The position numbers and the translations under genes are program-made. A stretch of DNA of 28,985 nucleotides from an uncultured Bacilli bacterium (GTDB lineage Bacteria > Bacillota_I > Bacilli_A > RF39 > UBA660), in NCBI GenBank assembly GCA_934096535.1, contig CAKOMC010000017.1:1-28985 (forward strand), in the 5' to 3' direction. Under the pieces are notes generated by a model that was not told the DNA's origin, did no database searches, and saw only the letters and a list, made by a program, of their open reading frames with translations. Of this stretch, positions 17,409 to 23,705 are shown one piece after another; the first letter of the stretch is position 1; the number at the start of each line of letters is the position of its first letter.

Positions 17409-18550
17409 TATCTATTTCCTTCTTTTTGGATATCTTCCATGGTTTTAACTTCGATTTTATATCTTGTTAGTTTACTAGCCAATCTAACATTAATAGCTTT
17501 ACGCCCAATAGCAAGTTTTAAGTTATCTTCATTTACAATGGCAAGAGCTTCTTTCTTTTCTTCATCTTTAATAGATACGATAACATCTTTAGCAGGAGCC
17601 ATGGCATTCTTAATGAACTCAGCTGGGTCATTACTATACTTAACTAGGTCAACTTTTTCGCCATTAAGTTCTTTTAAGATATTACCAATTCTACTACCTC
17701 TAGCCCCGATACAAGCACCGATAGCATCGATTTTATCATTGGTTGAGTAAACAGCTACTTTAGAGCGAACGCCTGCTTCTCTAGCTACTTGGTATAAAAT
17801 TACTGTACCATCGGCTAGTTCGGGAATTTCACTTTCAAATAATCTTTTGACAAAGCCATAATGTTTTCTAGATAGAAGAATAAGTGGTCCCTTAGTGCCG
17901 GCTTCAACTTTTGTAACATAGACTTTAATTTGTGAGCCCATCTTAACAGTTTCGTCCGGAATCATTTCACTCTTTGGTAAAATACCACGAGCACGGCCAA
18001 AGTCTACATAATAGTTTCTTTGGTCTTCCATAGCAAGCATTCCTACTAACATTTCGTCTTGTTTATCCCCAAATTCGTTAACGATAGATTCTTTTTCGGC
18101 TTCTCTAATTCTTTGGGTAACTACTTGTTTAGCAGCACCTGCCGCAACGCGACCAAAATCATGAGGAGTTACTTCTTTTTCGATTGTATCGCCAATTTTA
18201 ATATCTGGGTCAATTTCTTTAGCTTCTTCAAGTAACATCTGAGCATCAGGATTAATCTCTGGCGGAATTTCTACTTCGTTTCCTTCTTCATCAGTTTCAT
18301 AAGTTGAATCAATATAATCATCAACAACAACATAGTAACTAATTACTTTAAATTTACCTGTAAGTTCATCAAAATCAACACGAACATTGGTTCTTGAATC
18401 ATAATTTTTCTTATAGGCTGTCATCAAGGCTTGTTTCATTGCTTCAATAATTAAATCTTTAGATATTCCTTTTTCTTCTGTTACTAGGTTTAGGGCTTTT
18501 AAAAATTCTAAACCACTATCTACCTTTTTTTCTGTTTCTTTTTTTCTCAT
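17408..18550 (-). CDS. nusA: Transcription termination/antitermination factor NusA
   Basis: Binds RNA polymerase and modulates pausing, termination and antitermination. The 380-residue protein is the short Gram-positive form, without the C-terminal acidic repeats of E. coli. The N-terminal RNAP-binding domain (EFLKALNLVTEEKGISKDLI) is followed by the S1 domain at about 135-205 (GDKQDEMLVGMLAMEDQRNYYVDFG; split: VGMLAMEDQRNYYVDFG) and tandem KH domains (about 210-365). These carry REAGVRSKVAVYS, IGACIGARGSRIGNILKEL and NLKLAIGRKAINVRLASKLT. It starts 2 bp after rimP and has a GAGG site inside the rimP end. Confidence 0.97.
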   Translation of the reverse strand: MRKKETEKKVDSGLEFLKALNLVTEEKGISKDLIIEAMKQALMTAYKKNYDSRTNVRVDFDELTGKFKVISYYVVVDDYIDSTYETDEEGNEVEIPPEINPDAQMLLEEAKEIDPDIKIGDTIEKEVTPHDFGRVAAGAAKQVVTQRIREAEKESIVNEFGDKQDEMLVGMLAMEDQRNYYVDFGRARGILPKSEMIPDETVKMGSQIKVYVTKVEAGTKGPLILLSRKHYGFVKRLFESEIPELADGTVILYQVAREAGVRSKVAVYSTNDKIDAIGACIGARGSRIGNILKELNGEKVDLVKYSNDPAEFIKNAMAPAKDVIVSIKDEEKKEALAIVNEDNLKLAIGRKAINVRLASKLTRYKIEVKTMEDIQKEGNR

Positions 18551-18552
18551 AT

Positions 18553-18807
18553 TTATACGCCTCTTTCTTTACTTATAACATCAAGAATGTATGACTCATC
18601 AATAAAATCCATCTTATCGACAATTGGATTAATAATGTTTGTCGCTTCAACGATTTCATCTAGATCAATACCATTTACTTTATCAAGTTCAATTGTTAAA
18701 AAATTATAGTTATTTTCTTTATGATAGCAAACATCGGTTACCATTATCTCTTTGGAAGATAAGGCTTCTTCGACATTCTTTCTTAATTTTTCTAACTCTT
18801 TTTCCAT
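18553..18807 (-). CDS. rimP: Short RimP-like ribosome maturation factor (N-terminal domain only)
   Basis: An 84-residue protein at the position always held by rimP, upstream of nusA. RimP assists 30S assembly and is normally about 150 residues with an N-terminal alpha/beta domain and a C-terminal SH3-like domain. Here the sequence ends at DESYILDVISKERGV, where full-length members have the SYxLEVSSPGLDRPL segment, and stops before the second domain. The frame is intact and followed after 2 bp by nusA, so it is a real short form, not a sequencing break, unless a frameshift hides the tail (only 2 bp remain, so there is no room). The start has AAGAGGT upstream. Confidence 0.8.
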   Translation of the reverse strand: MEKELEKLRKNVEEALSSKEIMVTDVCYHKENNYNFLTIELDKVNGIDLDEIVEATNIINPIVDKMDFIDESYILDVISKERGV

Positions 18808-18826
18808 ATTACCTCTTTTAAGTTTT

Positions 18827-18908
18827 ATTACTAATAAATATTTTTTATTCGTTAGTAATACCCCACTGTTTTTTTATAAAATTAAAAGTGGGAATTTTAC
18901 TGCCCACT
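18827..18908 (-). promoter_or_regulatory. Leader RNA of the rimP-nusA-infB operon with alternative hairpins
   Basis: On the minus strand the leader reads AGTGGG (18908-18903), CCCACT (18892-18887), then AGTGGGG (18867-18861). CCCACT can pair with either flank. The first pairing is followed by TTTTAATTTTAT and resembles a terminator; the second would prevent it. A third hairpin, ATTACTAA/TTAGTAAT (18852-18859 with 18827-18834), lies just before the ribosome binding site. Function as an attenuator is inference. Confidence 0.55.
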
Positions 18909-18923
18909 CAAATCTGTAACTTT

Positions 18924-18951
18924 ATTATAGCATAATTCCTAGTATTTTCAA
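18924..18951 (-). promoter_or_regulatory. Probable promoter of the rimP-nusA-infB operon
   Basis: On the minus strand TTGAAA (18951-18946), a 16-bp spacer and TATAAT (18929-18924) with TGC immediately upstream form a good extended -10 promoter. The start site would be near 18917, giving a leader of about 110 nt. Confidence 0.7.
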
Positions 18952-19069
18952 TATTTTTAGGCAATGTTTTTCAGGGTGAAAACGATTTTTTTATGTTTTT
19001 AAAAATTTTTTTACGCTTATTTTGGTCTTAGTCTATTTTAGGTAAATTTTTGGATAAAATGATAACTTT

Positions 19070-19095
19070 TTCATAGAGTATGTAACTCTATGAAA
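19070..19095 (+). repeat. Left inverted repeat of element A
   Basis: Ten-base arms TTCATAGAGT and ACTCTATGAA around ATGTA (19080-19084), plus one more A. It could also form a cruciform or RNA hairpin. Confidence 0.9.
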
Positions 19096-19333
19096 GCTAC
19101 TTTTCCTTATGTATTTTCTATTTATAAGTTAACTATATCATAGATTTTAAGCTTTTTCTAGTAATTATTTGCATCTATTATGGTCAATTTTCTGGTCAAT
19201 ATTTTATGTAGGAACACCTGAAATTACCTGAGATTAAAAAGATTTTTATAGTCATTATAAATGGTTATTTGTCGTCAAAATTTCTAGTCAACTTCTTTTA
19301 TCTCTTAGGTGTTTACTGAGTTTGGGGCGCATT

Positions 19334-19359
19334 TTTCATAGAGTTACATACTCTATGAA
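19334..19359 (-). repeat. Right inverted repeat of element A
   Basis: Exact reverse complement of the left repeat, with centre TACAT at 19345-19349. Sequence identity between the two ends stops abruptly outside the 26 bp. Confidence 0.9.
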
Positions 19360-19390
19360 GCCGAAATTTAGTATTTTAAGGAGTATAATG

Positions 19391-20323
19391 ATGAAAAAAT
19401 GGTGTTTTAAAATTATAATTTTTGTTTGCTTATTAATAGGAATAATGTTATTTAAATACAAGATTTCTGATAATAATTTAGTTGGTGTTTATGTGGATAA
19501 TATTGAAAGCAGTTTACTTCCAGATAAAGATAATTATGTAATTGATAAAGTCGTTTGTGATAATGAAGCAGTTGGTACTTGGGACAATGCAAATTGGAAT
19601 TTATTAATTACTAATCTTTCTAAAAAAAGTAATTGCAAGTTATATTTTAGGTCTAAAAAAGAAATTACTGTTACTTATGATAACAATTTTGTAAAAAATA
19701 ATATATTTGAAGATACATATAACACTTTAAGTATAGTGAAAAATCCAGACAATGTTTCGAATACTAATTATAAAATAACTAAGGAAAATAACTATTATCT
19801 TTATAATTTTAATTCGAGCAAGGATATTAATATAGTTGATAATTCTGTAGGATATTACTTTTATGCAAAAAAGAGATTAGCCGAAGGTAAAATTTATACT
19901 TTTCAATTTTTTGTAAAAGGAAACACCTCATATAATGCTTTTATTGGTTCCGAGCAAGAAATAATATCTGGTTACAGTAATATGAAAGTTAATGTTACAA
20001 ATAATTGGCAAAGAATAACCAGAAAATTTACGACAACTAATTACAACCGTTATGCTTTTGTATTTTATGGTTGGGCATCAAAAGAAGAAGATAGAATTTT
20101 AGAAGTTAAAAACATAGCCTTTCAAGAAGGAGAATACAACAACTATTCAATTGTGTCTTTTAAAGAATATGATACATTAAGTAATACCTTACCCACTCCA
20201 ACTAGAGATAATTATACTTTTTTAGGTTGGTATACTGACCCTATTGAAGGCGAAAAAATATCTGCTGGAACGCAAGTAACAGAAGATACAACTTATTATG
20301 CACACTGGCAATATAACGAATAA
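19391..20323 (+). CDS. Cell-surface protein with InlB-type repeat, downstream of element A
   Basis: A 310-residue exported or membrane-anchored protein. A hydrophobic N-terminus (about 8-21, after MKKWCFK) is a signal peptide or signal anchor without a clear lipobox. Residues 29-86 form a module shared with the next gene: LVGVYVDN, VVCDNEAVGTWDNANW and NLSKKSNCKLYF, with Cys56 and Cys82. Residues about 92-250 are beta-rich and resemble a carbohydrate-binding jelly roll (YTFQFFVKG, WQRITRKFTTTNYNRYAFVF). Residues 255-306 are an InlB B-type repeat (PTRDNYTFLGWYTDP, TTYYAHW). There is no LPXTG. ATG 19391 was chosen over upstream in-frame codons because AAGGAG (19378-19383) lies seven bases before it and because it mirrors the 31-bp spacing of the next unit. 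ATG 19388 is possible. Probable adhesin; ligand unknown. Confidence 0.8.
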   Translation: MKKWCFKIIIFVCLLIGIMLFKYKISDNNLVGVYVDNIESSLLPDKDNYVIDKVVCDNEAVGTWDNANWNLLITNLSKKSNCKLYFRSKKEITVTYDNNFVKNNIFEDTYNTLSIVKNPDNVSNTNYKITKENNYYLYNFNSSKDINIVDNSVGYYFYAKKRLAEGKIYTFQFFVKGNTSYNAFIGSEQEIISGYSNMKVNVTNNWQRITRKFTTTNYNRYAFVFYGWASKEEDRILEVKNIAFQEGEYNNYSIVSFKEYDTLSNTLPTPTRDNYTFLGWYTDPIEGEKISAGTQVTEDTTYYAHWQYNE

Positions 20324-20330
20324 AATAAAT

Positions 20331-20360
20331 GAGTTACCTCATCATAGTGGTAGTTTTTTT
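20331..20360 (+). terminator. Terminator after the InlB-repeat gene
   Basis: GAGTTACC (20331-20338) pairs with GGTAGTTT (20349-20356, several G-U pairs), followed by T. It separates this gene from element B, so the second unit needs its own promoter. Confidence 0.55.
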
Positions 20361-20379
20361 ATGTCTAAATAGCCATTTT

Positions 20380-20405
20380 TTCATAGAGTTTGCAACTCTA
20401 TGAAA
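20380..20405 (+). repeat. Left inverted repeat of element B
   Basis: Arms TTCATAGAGT and ACTCTATGAA as in element A, with centre TTGCA (20390-20394). Confidence 0.9.
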
Positions 20406-20643
20406 GCCTATTTTCGGATATCCTATTTAATTTATACATTAAATATATCATATAAATTAGGCTTTTTAAAGGGTTAATTTATTTCTATTGTAGTCAATTT
20501 TATAGTCAAAGTATTTTCAATTTTAGTCTTTAATTTAAGGTGATTATTAATATATTTATAGTCAAATATTCATATATATTTGTGGTCAAAATTTCTAGTC
20601 AAATTTATTTTTTGTAAGTATTTTACTTAGTTTGAAGGCTATT

Positions 20644-20669
20644 TTTCATAGAGTTGCAAACTCTATGAA
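20644..20669 (-). repeat. Right inverted repeat of element B
   Basis: Reverse complement of the left repeat of element B, with centre TGCAA (20655-20659). Confidence 0.9.
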
Positions 20670-20700
20670 GACGATATTTCGGCTTTTATGAGGTAATGAT

Positions 20701-21873
20701 ATGAAAAAAATAATATTTATTGGCATTTTTCTTGTGTTTTCTTTGGTTATAATTAGTTGTAATTTACATGAGAAAAATCTTAAAATTGATGATGATAATA
20801 TCTTAGGAATATATTTAAATAATGAATTACAAACTAGTATTCCTAAAAAAGGAGAAGCTGTATTTTCTAAAGCAGTATGTGATAATGATGAAGTTAACTA
20901 TTATTGGGATATAGATAATTGGGGATTATATGTTAATAATTTAAGTAATAAGATGAAATGTAATCTTTATTTTGTTAATTATTCTGGACAGACCGTATTT
21001 GATTTTGATTATACTGGTGATGAACAAACTTTTGAAGTGCCAGTTTCAGGAACTTATAGATTAGAAACATGGGGAGCGCAAGGTGGGAGCCATACTGAAG
21101 AAAAACATGGCGGATATGGAGGTTATTCTATTGGCACAATTAATTTAAAAATTAACGATAATATTTTTATAAATGTTGGTGGTCAAGGCGTTATAAATAA
21201 TTCAGATGTTGGAAAAATAACTTCTGGTGGTTATAACGGCGGTGGGAATACATCAGCTAATGCAAGCCAGTACTTAAATTACGGAAGTAGTGGAGGCGGC
21301 GCCACTCATATCGCAAATAAATCAGGTCTACTTTCGTCTTTAGAAAATTATAGAGATAACATTATTATTGTTTCTGGCGGTGGTGGTGGCAGTAATTATG
21401 ATACAAAAACTTTCCTCGCAGACGGAATAGGTGGCGCTGGCGGTGGCTTTGTTGGAAATAATGGAACAAGTCCAGTCTATAATGATCAGTTAATTAATGT
21501 TTTTGCTACGGGAGGCACTCAAACTTCTTATGGAATCAGTGTAAATTCCTCTAATGTTTATTCCACTGGGAAAAACGGAGCCTTTGGTTTAGGGGGAGAT
21601 TCTGCTTATAATTCTGGTGCTGGTGGTAGCGGATACTTTGGTGGTGGAGGTGGAGCCATGTCTAGTGATGACTCTAGTGGAGCAGGCGGTTCTGGCTATA
21701 TAGGAAATACATTATTAACCAATAAAGTTATGTACTGTTATAACTGTGAAGAATCAAGTGAAGAAAGTACGAAAACCATATCAACTACTTGTAGTGAAGA
21801 AACGCCTACTAGTTATTGTGCGAAAAAAGGTAATGGCTATGCTAGAATAACTTTAGTTAGTATAGATAGCTAG
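20701..21873 (+). CDS. Glycine-rich surface lipoprotein, downstream of element B
   Basis: A 390-residue protein. The N-terminus MKKIIFIGIFLVFSLVIISC is a signal peptide with a plausible lipobox (IISC, Cys20 lipidated). Residues 33-91 repeat the module of the upstream gene: ILGIYLNN, AVCDNDEVNYYWDIDNWGL and NLSNKMKCNLYF, with Cys60 and Cys87. From about 95 the protein is unrelated: YTGDEQTFEVPVSGTYRLET followed by WGAQGG and long Gly-rich runs (GGYGGYS, SGGGGGSN, GGAGGGFVG, GGGGGA), matching the bacterial Gly-rich family. The C-terminus has a Cys-containing stretch (MYCYNCEES, TTCSEETPTSYC) before GNGYARITLV. The GAGG ribosome binding site is seven bases before ATG. Gly codons give locally higher GC. 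Probably surface-exposed; function unknown. Confidence 0.82.
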   Translation: MKKIIFIGIFLVFSLVIISCNLHEKNLKIDDDNILGIYLNNELQTSIPKKGEAVFSKAVCDNDEVNYYWDIDNWGLYVNNLSNKMKCNLYFVNYSGQTVFDFDYTGDEQTFEVPVSGTYRLETWGAQGGSHTEEKHGGYGGYSIGTINLKINDNIFINVGGQGVINNSDVGKITSGGYNGGGNTSANASQYLNYGSSGGGATHIANKSGLLSSLENYRDNIIIVSGGGGGSNYDTKTFLADGIGGAGGGFVGNNGTSPVYNDQLINVFATGGTQTSYGISVNSSNVYSTGKNGAFGLGGDSAYNSGAGGSGYFGGGGGAMSSDDSSGAGGSGYIGNTLLTNKVMYCYNCEESSEESTKTISTTCSEETPTSYCAKKGNGYARITLVSIDS

Positions 21874-21895
21874 AAAAAAGAAAGTATAAGCTTCC

Positions 21896-22018
21896 CTACT
21901 CAAAAAATTTATCCATAGTTACACCCAATACCACTGATATACGATATAAAGTATCAATCGAGCAACCAATTGCTCCTTTTTTAAACTCTAATCTTCGCAA
22001 AAAATCAAAAGTTGTCAT
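21896..22018 (-). pseudogene. Fragment of an XRE-family helix-turn-helix regulator
   Basis: A 40-codon minus-strand reading frame beginning MTTFDFLRRLEFKKGAIGCS and ending with IDTLYRISVVLGVTMDKFFE. The end is the typical C-terminal part of a Cro/CI-type domain (SxDTLxRIAxALGVxxDxFF), but the first helices and the turn-helix core are missing. No ribosome binding site was noted. It is most likely a decayed remnant. It lies 22 bp from the end of the glycine-rich gene, on the other strand. Confidence 0.5.
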
Positions 22019-22045
22019 TAAAAAAAATTTTCTTAAATAAATCTT

Positions 22046-22561
22046 TTATTTTACAAAACCATTATAAATAGTTTGGGTTTCTCTTAAAGTTATAAAGGCT
22101 TTCTTATCAATTTTTTTAATTAAATTAGTTAATTCTTTAATATTTCTATTTTTAACTTCCATAAGTAATAATTTCTTTTCTTTATTATCATAAGTATCAT
22201 AAACATCAATAGTTGTAACTCCATAACCAGCTGTTCTAATTCTTTCTAAATTAGTTTTACTGGCTTTACTAGTTATTACTTGAATAGAGGTATTACCTTT
22301 TATAACTTTTCTACTTAAAGTAGTACCAATAAAGGTTCCTGTTGCATATCCCAGAGAATAACTAATGGGAACAAAAACACTTGTTAATGAAGTATTTAAA
22401 GCACTTCTAGCTACATAATACCAAATAAAAACTTCAAAAAAAGCAAGAACAGACGCCGCAAACTTTTGACCTTTTACGGATATTACTGTTCTTACTGTTC
22501 CAATGCTTACATCAAGTATACGCCCGAAAAAAATTTTTACACATACTAGAAGTGTTGTCAT
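22046..22561 (-). CDS. DUF2179/UPF0316 membrane protein
   Basis: A 171-residue protein of the UPF0316 family, found widely in Firmicutes with no established biochemical role. The N-terminal half has about three hydrophobic segments: MTTLLVCVKIFFGRILDVSI, VLAFFEVFIWYYVARSAL and a third at FVPISYSLGYATGTFIG. The conserved RILDVSIGTVRTV motif lies in the first. The cytoplasmic DUF2179 domain follows (IQVITSKASKTNLERIR, GYGVTTIDVYD). The start at 22561 was chosen over the upstream in-frame ATG at 22588 because AGGA lies six bases before it and because the upstream one would overlap the zinc-ribbon gene. The two genes are 7 bp apart and surely co-transcribed. Confidence 0.85.
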   Translation of the reverse strand: MTTLLVCVKIFFGRILDVSIGTVRTVISVKGQKFAASVLAFFEVFIWYYVARSALNTSLTSVFVPISYSLGYATGTFIGTTLSRKVIKGNTSIQVITSKASKTNLERIRTAGYGVTTIDVYDTYDNKEKKLLLMEVKNRNIKELTNLIKKIDKKAFITLRETQTIYNGFVK

Positions 22562-22568
22562 AAAAGTC

Positions 22569-22847
22569 CTATCTACGGATAAGTGCAAATCCTATTATAA
22601 TGGCAACTAGTAATACTCCAGCTATTACAAAGATAGCATATCCTATTATATTAGTATTACTTTTTTCTTCATTTTTATTCATTAAATTTTTATTTCTAAT
22701 AGAATCTAATCTATCAATATAGTTATTATTATTTTTATTTAATGCTTTTTTAATTTCTAATTGTCTACTATCCATCATAGCACCACAGTTTGGACACAGT
22801 GTGCTATTAGAAGGTAGAGCATGTCCACATCTTTTACAATTATACAT
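22569..22847 (-). CDS. Zinc-ribbon protein with C-terminal membrane segment
   Basis: A 92-residue protein. Cys4-x2-Cys7 (CKRC) and Cys18-x2-Cys21 (CPNC) make a zinc ribbon of the common zf-ribbon type. A charged Asn/Lys-rich linker follows, then one hydrophobic segment (about 66-90, IIGYAIFVIAGVLLVAIIIG) and a short basic tail, IRR. The layout is a cytoplasmic zinc ribbon tethered to the membrane. It is encoded directly upstream of the UPF0316 gene. The ribosome binding site GGTGAT lies before ATG. Function unknown. Confidence 0.8.
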   Translation of the reverse strand: MYNCKRCGHALPSNSTLCPNCGAMMDSRQLEIKKALNKNNNNYIDRLDSIRNKNLMNKNEEKSNTNIIGYAIFVIAGVLLVAIIIGFALIRR

Positions 22848-22992
22848 ATTATTATCACCACTTTAATGGTACCATAATCACTATTAATTTACTAGATATT
22901 AAATTTTATAATTTTACTAGAAAGCTTTTTATCTTTATACTTTCTAACTTTTAAGAATACTAATTCACCCTATTTATAAACCATACTTTTTA

Positions 22993-23008
22993 GGGAGTGG
23001 AGGGTGGG
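22993..23008 (+). other. G-rich tract between trmL and the zinc-ribbon gene
   Basis: GGGAGTGGAGGGTGGG in otherwise AT-rich DNA has four G runs (three of GGG and one GG), enough for a two-tetrad quadruplex. It lies just after the trmL stop codon, where the trmL message would be C-rich. The rest of 22848-23029 has no gene; a TAGAAAG/CTTTCTA hairpin near 22917-22950 is a weak terminator candidate. Confidence 0.4.
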
Positions 23009-23029
23009 AAGTAATCCTATATTTATAAA

Positions 23030-23545
23030 TTAATCTTCACAATCTTCAATAAAAGTCTTTGATTTATGTGGTTCATCTCTTAACAAATCAAGATAATTTT
23101 GCTGTCTTAAGGCCTCATATAAAACGATGGCAACGGTATTAGAAAGATTTAGGGCTCTAACTTTGTCAGTCATGGGAATACGCATACACTTATCGATATA
23201 AGGCTTCAATATCTTAGGAGGAATGCCTGTTGACTCTTTACCAAAAAAGAAATAAATATTCTCCAGAGGATTTGAATAATCAAAGGAAGTGTGAGGCTTA
23301 TGACCATACCTAGTTAGAAAATAATAAGTCCCTTTATTCTTAGCGAAAAACTCATCAATATTTTCATAGACAGTATAATCGCAATATTGAATATAATTAA
23401 CTCCACTTCTTTTTATATATTTTTCGTCTAGGGAGAAACCTAGAGGTTTAATTAAGTGCAACTTAGTGTGAGTGGCAACACAGGTACGCATGATATTACC
23501 AGTATTTTGAGGTATTTCTGGTTCAAATAAAACAATGTTTAACAT
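23030..23545 (-). CDS. trmL: tRNA (cytidine(34)-2'-O)-methyltransferase
   Basis: A SPOUT-class enzyme that methylates the 2'-O of wobble C34 (and cmnm5U34) in tRNALeu. The 171-residue single-domain protein lacks N-terminal extensions, as in TrmL/CspR. Motifs are PEIPQNTGNIMRTC (9-22), the trefoil-knot segments FFGKESTGIPP (100-110), and ALNLSNTVAIVLYEALRQ (131-148) that bind S-adenosylmethionine. The start MLNIVLFEPEIPQNTG is typical. Confidence 0.95.
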   Translation of the reverse strand: MLNIVLFEPEIPQNTGNIMRTCVATHTKLHLIKPLGFSLDEKYIKRSGVNYIQYCDYTVYENIDEFFAKNKGTYYFLTRYGHKPHTSFDYSNPLENIYFFFGKESTGIPPKILKPYIDKCMRIPMTDKVRALNLSNTVAIVLYEALRQQNYLDLLRDEPHKSKTFIEDCED

Positions 23546-23705
23546 ATTAATTCTTCTTTCTTTATCTATTTATTTATTTTAATTTTAATGGATTTTTTAG
23601 AAAAGTCCTATTTAATTGTAACTTAATTTATAGTTTTTGAGTAATATTTTTTATTTTAAGACTATTTATTAATTCTTTTTAGTTATTTATTTGGATTATT
23701 TAAAC

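Larger units (their letters stand above)
19070..19359 (+). mobile_element. Putative invertible DNA element A, 290 bp
   Basis: Bounded by 26-bp perfect inverted repeats, at 19070-19095 and 19334-19359. Each repeat is a near-palindrome, TTCATAGAGT-N5-ACTCTATGAA, with centre ATGTA on the left and TACAT on the right, exact reverse complements. The interior has GTCAA-type motifs at 19182, 19194, 19251 (GTCAT), 19274 and 19287, a TATATCATA block (19134-19142), and TTTACTGAGTTTG at 19312-19324. It lies between the divergent rimP operon promoter and a surface-protein gene, ending 31 bp before the start codon. The architecture suits a recombinase-driven promoter switch, but inversion has not been observed here and the promoter inside could not be placed confidently. 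Confidence 0.65.
20380..20669 (+). mobile_element. Putative invertible DNA element B, 290 bp
   Basis: Same design and exactly the same length as element A. The 26-bp inverted repeats (20380-20405 and 20644-20669) have the same arms but a different centre, TTGCA on the left and its reverse complement TGCAA on the right. The interior is diverged yet collinear. GTCAA motifs lie at 20493, 20505, 20561, 20585 and 20598, within one base of the element A offsets. TATATCATA (20444-20452) and TTTACTTAGTTTG (20622-20634) are at identical offsets. An inner AAAGCCTA/TAGGCTTT stem (20403-20410 with 20456-20463) is followed by T. It ends 31 bp before the next start codon. Inversion is inferred. Confidence 0.65.

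Noticed and set aside
19322..19390. Longer N-terminus of the InlB-repeat protein beginning at 19322
   Set aside because: It would place part of the inverted repeat inside the coding region and gives a charged segment before the signal sequence, while a good ribosome binding site and the spacing shared with the next unit point to 19391.
19070..20669. The four CATAGAGT palindromes as ordinary transcription terminators
   Set aside because: They are not followed by T-runs, and the exact reverse-complement centres within each element are not expected of terminators.
22562..22588. Upstream ATG for the UPF0316 protein
   Set aside because: It overlaps the zinc-ribbon gene, lacks a ribosome binding site, and the family begins at the hydrophobic MTTLLV segment.
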